Source: Klebsormidium nitens (taxonomy: Eukaryota > Streptophyta > Klebsormidiophyceae > Klebsormidiales > Klebsormidiaceae). From it: 64,000 nt of DNA. Location: the NCBI GenBank assembly GCA_000708835.1, contig DF237010.1, positions 1 to 64,000 on the forward strand, in the 5' to 3' direction. Within the stretch, counting starts at the first letter, position 1; the number at the start of each line of letters is the position of its first letter. The position numbers and the translations under genes are program-made. Below the pieces are notes generated by a model. That model had not been told where the DNA came from, searched no databases, and saw only the letters and a list, made by a program, of their open reading frames with translations. This document shows positions 1 through 10,780 of this stretch, piece after piece.

Positions 1-260
1 TCGTTACAAATAGGATCACAATTCGGATATAGAACCTGCCAGAATATGCCGAAAAATGAAATTTGCAGTCCGAAATTCATTACTTTACGGCCGGTAGCTT
101 TTCCGCCGGGCTAGATGCCAGCCGCCAATCCCCGGGCCCATCACTTTCCCGGGCGATTCCGCCGGCCGCCGGGGCCACCCTCCTAGATTAGAGAATGCGG
201 AGTTCGGTCTATGCCTGCATATATGTTTTGAGACCACGCCCTATACTCGATCGACCCGGA
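1..260. other. Left-edge spacer, no gene seen
   Basis: AT-rich at the extreme left, then GC-rich. No splice-flanked coding segment or conserved protein was recognised on either strand. It could be the flank of a gene outside the window. Confidence 0.5.
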
Positions 261-453
261 GGTCGCAAAATCGCGTGGAAAGTCGCGGAAAGTCGCAGGG
301 CATTGCAAACTTCTAAACACAAAACTTGCTTGAAACTATATTTCCAAAAGGTTTGTAAGGTTGTGGTGAAAGTCGCGCGAAGATCGCGGAACAAAGTCGC
401 AAAGCAGTCGCATAAAGTCGCGGGGAGGATCGCGGAAAGTCGCGCGGCGTCGC
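261..453. repeat. Degenerate AGTCGC array
   Basis: About a dozen copies of AGTCGC or GATCGCG, spaced irregularly by roughly 8-25 bp, usually preceded by A-rich triplets (AAAGTCGCG). The stretch 300-355 between two clusters lacks the motif. It reads as a degenerate microsatellite-like array; no coding function is supported. Confidence 0.6.
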
Positions 454-615
454 ATGCAACTCTGGCAACCTCCGAGTCCAGAATAGGCTACGACGGTCAC
501 TCTGAATGCTTGCCAAGCTGACTGGCGCAGAGATTGCCACTGTGTAAGTTGCATTTCGAAATTGGATTGGCTAGCTATGTTAGTACGTCAGTACACTGAA
601 CTGTGACCGTATTAA

Positions 616-1198
616 AGGGAAGGTCATTTTGAAGTGGTACCCCCCCTATGATATGTGAGGAGGGGGAGCCCGGGGCTCGGAGAGCCGCTTTGAGGGCCTT
701 TATGGGGGGGGCACGTGTACACCCACACTTTGCTCACCGGCGGGCTTGATGGGGGTGTGGCTTGACGACCTTGGCCTTCAAGGAGGCTCAAGGGGGGGTA
801 GCATTGAGCCCAGTCCGCATTTTCTTGTGATTTTGAGGCTTTTTGAGCTTAAAATGGCGTATATGCACTAGGCCGTCAATAAATCCTTGTAAATTGGCGG
901 CTTTACAATAACCACTTTTCAACATTTCAGTCACAAATGATGAAGAAAACGGATTTGTACGGTATGCCCGCATAAGCCCGGGCTTACCCATTCGATTTGG
1001 TGATTTGGCTTCACTAGATTACAAATATGGGGGGGGTACCCGAGGCCCTGATCCGTGAAATTTATATGGGAGGGGGGCCCGAGGCTCCGGTCCGACTGAG
1101 GACGTGGGTATGGGGGGGGGACCCAAAGCTCCAAGCAAGAACCCTAGCTACGATCATAAGGGTGTAAGGGGGGATACCACTTCAAAGTGACCTTCCCC
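616..1198. mobile_element. MITE with about 31-bp terminal inverted repeats
   Basis: The left end (616-646) and the reverse complement of the right end (1168-1198) share GGGAAGGTCA, then TTTGAAGTGGTA, then a C-run, with about three mismatches. Both ends are flanked by TAA (613-615 and 1199-1201), which fits a 3-bp target-site duplication. TIRs of this length with a TTA/TAA duplication are typical of PIF/Harbinger DNA transposons. The 583-bp element has no transposase-like reading frame, so it is non-autonomous. Internally it carries repeated G-run/CCC/GAGGCTC modules. Confidence 0.75.
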
Positions 1199-1249
1199 TA
1201 ACCTGCAGGGCCCGCCGGAAACAGATTAAGTCGATCATATATGGCAAAG

Positions 1250-2250
1250 CTCACTCTTCACACTCTAGAGTTCTTGTAAGTTGCTATATGGCCGTTTCAA
1301 GTTTCTTATGCATGAAAGATTCAATGAAAATGATCAATTGTCTATATAGAGGATATCAGTAGCTAGATTCTATCTAGCCTAAAATGGAGTCGCCGGACTC
1401 AATCAATCATGGCCCATGCTGAGTCGCTTCATTATTATTGCATGGCCGGGGATAACTGGCTTTCCGAATCAATTCAATGAATTTGAAAGACCGAATTTCC
1501 GGTCCGGGCCGAGAACTAAGTACGTGGAGGTGGGCGATCCGATCAAGTGGAGATGATGTTGAGTTCAATTCGAGCTAGAGATATAGGCGCGCGCTGCGCG
1601 GCCTTTCATGCCATGCAATATTTACATAAATTGATTAATTTATTAATATGCGCAATTGTCGGACGGTTGTTGTCCAACTTCGTCGATCATGTGGTCTACT
1701 AATTACCAATTATATGTTGGACTCGATGCACATCTAGGTCACTTAGTATGCAGATGACCATATAACTTCATGACTACCGTAATTTGCTTCAGTGATGTTC
1801 TCTTTTCAAACGCCGTAGCCACATGGGCCATAGGCTTCCATGGCATACATGGGAGTACATGTTTGAGTTCTGTACGCCTAGCTATACCCTCCCAAATCTT
1901 CATGTACTACAGGCAACCGTGATCAGGCAACCGTACCAGCACTGCGCGCCATGCACTAAGTTGATGGGCCACAAAAGCTGAATCGATCTGCAGGAGCGAG
2001 ATCGGACATGAACTAGTATTGCCGACTGATTCAAACAAGGTTGAGTGTAGCTTACCCAGCCTGCCAGAACGTACGATATGCCGCATGCACAACTTCAAGC
2101 TTGACGAGTCACCATTGTTGTCTGTCCTAGCTCAGTCATCAATTCAACCTGGCAGCTGCGCCGCACTGCCTTCCGTGAAGTTCATAGTTTTTCAATGTAT
2201 GTAAATGCCAGATCGATCCCAAAACTGCATGAACCCGGATTTATCATAAT
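1250..2250. other. AT-richer spacer rich in palindromic tetramers
   Basis: No gene seen. The stretch is dense in CATG, GATC, CTAG, AATT and TGCA and in short perfect palindromes, including GGCGCGCGCTGCGC around 1588. Similar islands recur next to the 3' ends of the other genes in the window. Confidence 0.5.
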
Positions 2251-2521
2251 ATATGGTTTGGAAGCTGAATGTACAAGTTACTAACCGTCTTCTAAATCAA
2301 AAGTAACAATAAGGAGAAGAAGATATATGTAATTTGATGATTGAAGAGAGAACTTGAGCCCCGCCTTCTATATGTACAGCAAGTGCAACCTACACAGGTA
2401 GACCTATCGAAGGAACTAATGTACCTTTCTTGCCAATTCCGCTCCAACCAGACTAGAATATACAGATTGCCGTAACATGACACACACTCTCGAGCTTCCT
2501 CGTCATTTTGTTAACCGGATG

Positions 2522-4900
2522 TCAATTCTCGATATCCGAGCCATTTTCGACTACATCTTCTGTTCGTTTCCTTTTCCTAGACGGTGTGAATATTCCTGGC
2601 ATGCGTGCAAAGGTGAGCGCGTCTAGTGGATCTAGGGAGTTGAGTAGCATGGCCATAAGTTCCTTGACTCCGGTTTGTCGATGGGTGTGACCGCGCACGG
2701 TCTTGGCAAAACTGCAACCACAGTACAGTACATAAGCGTTTCGCTACTGGGTGGCCTGTCCAGCACGACTGTTTGATCATCAACACCTGTGTGGTTTTGG
2801 GGAGGGTGCCCACGGGCTCTGGCGTCGCTCACCTGTTGACCTCCACGAGGTGCACCTGCGCGCCTTTGGCATTGGTGCCCACCTCGTGCAGCAGCCCGGC
2901 CCACTCGGCGCGGATGCGCACCAAGTCCTCGTCGTCCGCGTTGGTCACGTCCGTCAGCACGGTGAACACCGGGACCTGCCAGGCCCGGCCACACTGAGCC
3001 GTCAGCCAGGATCCACCATGGCCACCACATCCACAGAAGTACCAGCTATTCGAAAGGGATGATGCAGCAAAAGGATTAGCAGCCAATGATTACGGCTCGG
3101 GAGCCAGCAATGCACTTCGGCAGCCTCGATCAAAAAGTTGAGGATGGCTGCAGCCCCTCACCAGCTTCATGTGCGGGATCCGTAGGAGTTCCACCACCCT
3201 TTCTCGCAGGATCTGCAGCACATGCGAACATGATATGAATAGGCGGAGACAAACGACATGCCTGTCCAGACGACTGTTGCAGCCAAGCATGATGACAAGT
3301 CGCTCTGTCAGAAAGAGCTGCGGCCGCTGCTCATTCGCCATTGAGAGCCAGGGGTGTGGCCCTGACCCTGGCTCCTGCGCGGTGGCAGTAGATGAGCGCA
3401 AAGGGCCGCAGGCGCGCGTCCTGGGAGGTGAGGCGCGCGTGCAGGCTGCGCAGCATGGCGCGCCAGGCCAGCACCTCGCGCAGCCACGCCAGCGAGAAGC
3501 GGCCCCCCTCCGCAGCGTGCGCAGCGCCGGGGACGGGCACCGAGATGGCCGCGGAGGGGGAGGAGCGCAGGGGGAGGGGCACGCGGAAGCCGGGGGTGTC
3601 CACCACGCGCAGCCCGCACGGCAAGCACACCTCCGTCTCCACCACCTGCCAGGGGCCAGCGCACACAGAAGCCAATCAAGGGCAGCCGCGCAGGATTCCC
3701 CGAAAAGACGCGCAGCCAAATGCCAAATCACTTGGGATGGGCTGGATGCAACAGGCTGAGAAGGGAGGGTGCACGCCGGCCTCACGGTGCCGGGCCCCGT
3801 GGCGCTGACGGCCAGGATGTCGCTGTCGTGGGTCAGCGCCTTCACCAGCGTGCTCTTGCCCGCGCCCGCCTCCCTGCACCAGCCATGCAACAGGAGGGGC
3901 TCACTGTGAGCAGCGCGCAGTGGAGTGGTGCCAGTAGCAAGAGGAGACAGGCCTGCAGTGAGAAGCCACGCTGATGGGGGCCGCCAATAGCAGCCGAGGC
4001 TCGCCCTCTGTGCCTGGAGGACTTTTCGGCAGGCAGGGCCTGCAACGAAAGGTACAGGCATGCTTGGGGGGGATACCGCTGTTGCCGCTTACCCATACAC
4101 AAGCACAGTAATCTTCCTGGAGGCAATGACGTCGTTGCACAGGTCTGTGTTGACCCCAGCACACGTCACCTCAAGCGCGCGCGTGGTGTCGCCCCAGCGA
4201 TCAAAGAAGGGGCCCAGCAGCTGCTCGTCCTGCACCACCAAAGCGTCAGCGCTTCAGCAGCCCCACGCACAGGCCCGCCGCCCAGCGTGGCCCTTGCGCC
4301 TGCCCAGAGCACGTGGCATTGCAGAGGGAACAATCAAGAGGAATTGGAAAACAGAGTCTGTGACTTGGCGTCGTGCCGCTGCTTCCTTGACCTGCATTAA
4401 GGCCAGGCACCAGCATCGTGGGGGCTCACTTGCAGTGCCTTGTGCCCCTCCGCCACCGTGCTGAACGTGACGAACTTGCGCGACCACACGTCCGGCAGGC
4501 TGGAGGGCACCTGGCGGTGGGGACAAGGGCGGGGCATGAGGAAAGGCAGCACCCCACAGCACTCCAATCGAGGACATAAGGCTGCATAGCGTCAGCTGGC
4601 CAAGCTGCGGTGTTTGTCCAGCCATGTCCTGCCAGGCATCAGCGGACACCCCAGTCCGTGTGCATCGTGGCCCTAACCCCGCCTGCCACGGCATGCCCCT
4701 ACCTTGGTAGCTGCCCCGTCCCCCTTCCCGCTCTTCCCTGGCCGGGCTGCTGCTGCCACCAGGAGGCCTGCATCCTCGTCCTGTCCCTCGTCCTTCACCC
4801 GCGCCTCTGCTCTGCCGCTGGAAAGGCCAGGCAGCCCGCCTCCGTCCGCTTTTCCTGCACCGCTGACTCCCTTGCCGGCGCGACCGCGAGAGTGTGCCAT
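2522..4900 (-). CDS. Putative P-loop GTPase, nuclear-type basic tail
   Basis: Eight exons, 388 residues: 4703-4900, 4430-4510, 4093-4229, 3786-3873, 3367-3645, 3162-3212, 2833-2975 and 2522-2711; all junctions are GT-AG and phases agree. The start is the first in-frame ATG after a TTG-led open stretch. A low-complexity Gly/Ala/Lys N-terminus (1-66) precedes a GTP-binding core: Walker A GEAGAGKS at 139-146, with the hydrophobic strand ITVLVY just before it; Switch II/G3 VVDTPGF around 182-188; and a strand VFTVLTDVTN where the G4 motif should be, although a canonical NKxD/TKxD is not obvious. The C-terminus carries RKRKR followed by an acidic end, like a nuclear localisation signal. The family looks like the MMR_HSR1/AIG1 type of GTPase; I cannot place it further. 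It is divergent from the ANK-CCCH-RRM-RING gene. Confidence 0.75.
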
Positions 4901-5869
4901 AGGGACACCCAAAGGGCTCTCGACAGCTGGCTCGAATCTCTTTGTGCAAAAAGTGGCAATTTTAGTGAGAGGGCATTGGAGAAGCCCGGCTAAGTATGTA
5001 GCCTAGAAGTCCTTGATCTCAGATATCTTATTACTAGCTGAACTGAGTTTCAAGCAACCCTAAAACTTCTGTGGAACTTGAAGGGAAGCGCTGGCAGTGG
5101 AGGGCGTCTAGTCTCTATGTAGATAATCGAGACTGAGCTCAGTCTACCACGTGGATCCGCAGCGGCTAATTCGGACTCGCATTTTCTGCTTTCGTGTCGC
5201 CGAGGAATCCATCACGTGGTACAGTGTTTGGCGACTCGGATTATTGGCGTACCTGTTTCTCGGTCGCCGAAGCGTCATGGGCAAGATTCAACTTCGAGAG
5301 AGACGGAGGCCTGCTTTTTGAATCTCACCTCTCAGACTCAGAGTCAGAGTCAGAGTCACTGTCTCAGTCTGCGGCCTCCGAAGAGTCAGAGCACTGTTCT
5401 TCGAAGTCCGAAGGGGAAGGCGTTGATGCACGGGCGCGGTGGGCCGCTCCTGATGGGCCTTTACCAGTGCCAGCGAAGCGGTGCATCGGCGCCTGCAAGG
5501 CCGGATCTTGGTGGATCTGACTTCAAAGGGACAAATTGGTAATCTTGCAACTTGCGTATGCAGCTGGTTTGGGTGGTTTTAAAGAGGCAGCCCTTTTCTC
5601 CTACATCGCCTGTCGGCTCATTCATGCGCAATCCTGCAGAAGGTAGCAGATTGTTTGAACTGTAGCCCCTAGCTTAGGGCTGGCTCCATTACTGATAGGT
5701 CGTGTATGGGAATGCTCCGGAAAAGTCTGGCTGGTTGCAATTGTCTGTTGTGCGGGGCACTGAATTCCTCGTTTAGTAAATGGTGCGGGCACCAGTCGCA
5801 ACGTAGCGAGGCAGCTCAGAGCTGTGGTAATTGGCGGCCGCGTGCCGGACAAGCGCGCTTTTTCCAATC
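4901..5869. promoter_or_regulatory. Divergent promoter spacer (GTPase / ANK-RING gene)
   Basis: 969 bp between two opposing start codons, so it must hold both promoters and 5' UTRs. No clear TATA box was picked out. It contains an open stretch at 5194-5520 without an ATG (GTG-led) that encodes an acidic Ser/Asp/Glu-rich segment over a GAGTCA/GAGTCT simple repeat at about 5334-5370. This could be an upstream exon or chance. Confidence 0.4.
5334..5370. repeat. GAGTCA simple repeat
   Basis: About six tandem hexamers of the type GACTCA/GAGTCA/GAGTCT. In one plus-strand frame they encode an SDSESESES tract. Confidence 0.7.
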
Positions 5870-8800
5870 ATGAGTCGGTCCAGCAATGGGAGGAAAGCTG
5901 GAGGCGTTGCGCACCACGCCAACGGGGTGGCTGGCGCAGAGGAGCGTAAGGGGGCGGGCCCGCCTCCGCCCGCCGCCCTGACTGCCCAGTTTGTGAAGCT
6001 GGTCCAGGAGGATGACGCGCAGGGCCTGGAGGCGGCGCTGGCTGCAGAGAAAGAGAGGCTGGCAGCGGGCGCGCGCAAGGGCAAGGCCAAAGGGAGCGAT
6101 CCGTCAGCAAACTTGAAGAAGCGGTTGCTGCAATATGCTGCAGCGTGCGACGCAGACGAGTGCTGTGCATACCTGCTCGATGAAGAGGAGGTGCCCATTG
6201 ACGGGGGAGACGAACACGGGCTGACCCCGCTGCACCACGCGGCCCACAACCACGCCAAGGCGGCAGTGCAAGCGCTGTTTGACAGGGGGGCCGAAGGGGA
6301 CGAGCTCAGCAAGGAGGGCAAGACGCCGCTGGAAACGGCAATTGCAAGCCCAAAGTAAGCAGCCCTGTAACAGAAGCCTTGCCTTTGATTTTTTTTGTGA
6401 ACTGTTGGGCGAGAGAAGTCACCAGGATTTTGCATCGCTATAGATTACCAGCTCCCAACATTTGACTCATGTTTGCGTTGAATCTGGTACTATGTTGGGT
6501 TCGGTGCAAATTGTGATGATCACTTGAATGCGATGTCCGGAAGGTTGTCTGTTGGGGGAAAAACCCTCGTCCTTAGGGTTAGACACTCTTGACCATGACT
6601 ACAGGCTTGTGTTTTCTTTTAGCTTTGCTCGATTTTTGACCCTGTATGTATCTAATGTCCCTCTCACAGGTTTCTTGCAATCTGCAATGAAGTCAGACTG
6701 TCAGCAGCGGTCTGAGACAGTGATCAATGCCAGCTTAGCCAGAACGCACGTGACGAATGCTAGCATCAGATGCTGGTGCCAGCTTATTGCACTTTTTTTG
6801 TCGGCGCCAGCTTAATGCATCCAGGACCTCAGTCCAGTTGCCACTCTGTTCCAAACCAGCCGCGGTGACATTGAGTGCTTGCCCAGGAAGAATCGCTCCC
6901 GTGTGGAGCCTCCAGTGCACCTCGCCCCTCCGCTCTGCGTTCCTGCCTTCACCGTGGCTGCTGTGCTGTGGTGCAGGTTGCACATTGAGTGGACCCCGCA
7001 CATGCAGGCCACCAGCCTGGTGGAGCTCATGCAGAGCAAGGTGCGCACCTTCGCGCCGCACAGCGGCCGCTGCGTCTCAACTGGAGTGGGGGTCTTGCCT
7101 TTGAGCGTGCTGGATCAGGGGGTTAGTCAGGGCGCACCGCCAGAGCATGGGCCTAGCTTGTGGCACGGCCGTGGGCTCTTCTGGGCTTGTGGCCGCCCTT
7201 TGTTGTAGGAGCCCTTGAAATTGTTTTGAGAGCTCTTTAACAAAGCTTCTGAAGAATTCTGCAGCGCAGGGCTGCGCCAACACGCTGGCGCCCCTATGGG
7301 CCTGTTGGGCAGGGGCCTATCAGTGTTGTGTGTAAGCATCGTAGCGCTGGCCTGTTGGCCTCGCTGCCTGACCCTGCCCTCTCCTGGGCTTGTTGTGTCC
7401 CCTGGCTGTATGTGAGCGCCGTCCCCCCCCTTTGCAGGAGCTGGCGTGCCTGCAGCTGTTGGCGGACATGGTCCCTGCCAGCCTGCTGGTGCAGGTGGCC
7501 TTTGCGACGGCCGCTGAGGGCGCTGTGCCGCGCCTCGTGGTGCTGCTCCTGGTGGGCAGCAAGCACATTGTGAACGCCGTCAGCCGCATTGGGGAGGCTG
7601 CCAGCGCCACGGGCACGCTGGTGGAGCTGCTGCTGCGCAAGGCGCTGGCCACGTCGCCAGGGGCCAGCGCAGACAAGGCAATCGGCGGCGCGCTGGGCCC
7701 GCGTGTGGAGCGCGAGGTGGCACTCAAAGCCCTCGAGGTACTGCTGCTGTGGAATCCGCGCCTGACCAGCCGCGGGCCCGAGGCACGCTCCCCGGAGCAC
7801 ATCCCGGTCATCCGCTCCGCGCGCGCCAACGACGCCGAGGTGGTGCGCCTACTGCTGGAGGCAGGGGCTGATGTCAATGAGACGGACAGCGAGAGCAACA
7901 CGGCGCTGCACTGGTGCCTGCGCGGGCCGCGCGCGGGGCTGGACGTGCGCGTGGTGAAGCGGCTGCTGGAGCACGGCGCGGCGTGCACGGCCAGCAACAA
8001 GCTGGGGGCCACGCCGGTGCACACTGCGGCAGGGCACGGGCACGCGGAGGCGCTGCGCCTGCTGCTGACACAGGAGCCGGCAGCGGTGAACGTGCTGGCG
8101 GCGACCAAGGAGACGGCGCTGCACTACGCCGTCAAGAACGGGCATGCCGAGTGCGCGCGCGTGCTGTTGCTCATGGGCGCCAACCGCAGCGTAGTTAACG
8201 TGCGCAACCAGCGGCCCGCAGACCTGGCTGCATCCCCTGTGCTGCGCCGCCTGCTGGGCTCCACAGATCTGGCCCTGCTCAATACGCCCATCGCTGAGGC
8301 GGAGGACCCCGCAAGGAGCCCCAGCGGGGGCAGCGGGTTCGCGGGGGATGCGGATAGTCTGGCAGACGACGGATGGCAGGTTCAGACGGGGCGCACCAAG
8401 ACAGCGGGACAGGGGGGCAACCACCCCAAGGGGGCAACTTCGCCCAAGGTGGGCGGACTAGCCAGCAGCGGGGCCAGCAGTAGTGGTGTCCCTGCCGGGG
8501 GGATGACGATTGGTATTGGGGGAGTGCAGCTGGATGCCAACAACATGCCCCCCGCCAAGACGGTGCTGTGCAAGTTCTTCTCGTCAGGGCAGGGCTGCTC
8601 GTGGGGCTCCTCCTGTCACTTTGCCCACAACAAGGAGGAGCTCCTCGCAGCCCGTGCCAAGCAGGGCCTGCCCCGGGGCGGGCCCCCCTCCCACCGCGAT
8701 CGCCCCACCCCCACCCCCAAGCAGGCCTCAACGCCCCCTTCTGTCCCGGTGGAGGCCCCGCGCGCCCCCCCTCCTGCCCCGCTTGCCGCGTCGGCCCCCC

Positions 8801-10780
8801 GGCCACAGGCTCCCCAGAGCGCCGCCCAGCAGGATGCGGCCCCGCTGCAGGACAACCGTTTCCTCAAGACCAAGCTCTGTGTGCGATTCAGCAAGCTCGG
8901 GGGCTGCCCGAGGGGAGACAAATGCACGGTGCGGCCCCCCGCCCTGGCTGCCAGCAGGGCGCTCCGGCTGGCCTGGCAGCATGGTCCACTGGGCAGCACG
9001 ATCCCCGCCTTCAAGACGGCCTGCTGCAATCAATCAGCTTGCCATTTGGGTGCCCCTCTTTGATTAGTCTTGTCACAGCCTCTCGTCTGATCCCGCTGCT
9101 CGCTTGTTTCCTGATCGGCTGACACGTCCCACGGTTTCTCCGATGTGCAGTATGCTCACGGATTTGGCGAACTGCGGCCTTGGGTGGAGGGCGAGGGTGG
9201 GGGCAGTGCGGGCGGCAGCCGGCCCGCCACCCCGGCCAGCGTGCCGCCCAGCGTGCCAGCCACCCCCGAGGCAGCGTGGATGCAGGACGACGAGCTGGCC
9301 GACAAGAAGAAGGTCTTTGTGGGAGGCCTGCCCGCCTTTGTAGAAAAAGGTAAGGCTGTATTTCGAGACCATCTGGAGGCGCTGTTGAACTCGGCTCGTG
9401 AACAAGCGAGCGGATCACAAACCAGATGCTGAAGCTGTTGTAAAGCCAGAATCTGCCTGGTCAACCACTGCCGCAAGGGCCGGCTGCAGAGGATTTTATA
9501 CTCGTGCTTTCAGAGCCAGCCGCATTGGTGGCTCGAATGGGAACTCCCTTAGATGATGCAATCGTGGCAAACGGGCTTTCCAACACACGACCGGTTCCCA
9601 GCACATTGGGGTGTGCCTGTCCGTTCTCGCCTTGCGCGCCTCCTGTGTTCCTGCTTGCTGATGGTAATGCGGTTTTGCGCGCCTCGCAGACGACCTCTGG
9701 TCCTTCTTCGAGGAGAAGTTTGGCGCTGTGGCGGATGCCATGGTGGCCTACTTCCCCAACGGCGCCTCGCGCGGCTTCGGCTTCGTCACCTTCCAGCAAG
9801 AGAAGCCCGCCGCGAGTGCCGCCAAGCTGCACTACCTCCCCTTCCATGGCAAGCGTGTCGAGGTCAAGTTCGCGCAGCCGTTCCAGGACCGCTCCTCCGC
9901 CAGCCCCGGCAGCCGCGCCTCGCGTGACGGGTCCCGCCACACCAGCGGCTCCATGTCGCCCATGCCGCTGCCCCCCGCACCCACCACCGCGGCCGTACAA
10001 CCACCGCCGCTCTCCTTATCAGGCTCAGGGCCCTCCAATAGCTTCCATGCCCCGCACTCGTTACAATGCGGAGCGTATGCTGCAGTGGCCGCCCCTTCCA
10101 ATAGCCGCTCCCTTCCTTCGCCCATTGGTCCGCCATCTCCCTCGGTCGGAGTTGTGGGCCAACGTGGCCCCCCTCCCGGCAGTTATGCCGCCGCCGCCGA
10201 GCAGCAGCGGCAGGCGGAGCAGGCCCGGCACTTCGAGGAACACCCCCACTTCCAGCAGCCCGCGAGCAGCGCGCGCGAGCCGCAGCCGAGCCCCCCTCAG
10301 CGCAGCCAGCACCGGCGGGGGCCGGGCCTCGAGGTGCCGCAGGGGCGGCAGTACGAGCAGTTTCCGGTAGGGCCGCGGGCGGCGTTTGGGAACCTTGAGG
10401 GCTTTTCCACCGGGCCTGAAGACAGCAGCCTGATCTCGGAGCTCATGTCGTCGTTGGCGCTGCCGGAGCAGGCGCAGAACGGTCGGCGCAGGCCGTATGA
10501 CGGAGGAGCAGTGCAGCAGAACGGGCCAGGCTTCGGCCCCAGTCGACAGGGGCAAGGGCACGCAGCCGCGCAGGAGCTGGGCATGCCAGGCGGGAACGAG
10601 TCGCTCGACGGTGTGTGTGTGGTCTGCTGGGAACGGAAACACGCGTGCGTGGCAGTGCCCTGCGGCCACCGGAGCTTGTGTATACCCTGTAAAGACGCGC
10701 TTCAGCAGTCGAATGCTGATCGAGATTGCCCTATATGTCGGTCAACTGTTAATCATTGGGTCGCGGTTCCCCAGGGATAG
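5870..10780 (+). CDS. Ankyrin-tandem CCCH-RRM-RING protein
   Basis: Five exons with agreeing phases, 1109 residues: 5870-6354, 6977-7040, 7438-8928, 9151-9349 and 9690-10780. The start is the ATG in CCAATCATGAG; an upstream TTG-led extension is not needed. Domains in order: one ankyrin-like repeat at about 120-160 (DEHGLTPLHHAA); four more at about 313-446; CCCH finger 1 at about 560-582 (C-x8-C-x5-C-x3-H, ending CHFAH); a Pro/Ala-rich linker; CCCH finger 2 at about 662-684, same spacing, ending CTYAH; an RRM at about 733-810 with RNP2 VFVGGL and RNP1 RGFGFVTF; a long disordered Pro/Ser/Gln region; and a C3HC4 RING at about 1053-1095 (CVVC, CGH, CIPC, CPIC). CCCH fingers and the RRM bind RNA; this RING type usually recruits E2 enzymes. 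I infer an RNA-binding E3 ubiquitin ligase. The intron at 8929-9150 cuts finger 2 between its third Cys and its His. Confidence 0.88.

Noticed and set aside
3090-4061. Long minus-strand open frame of 323 codons
   Set aside because: It runs through two introns of the GTPase gene; only short parts match the exon frames, and the rest is GC-rich low complexity.
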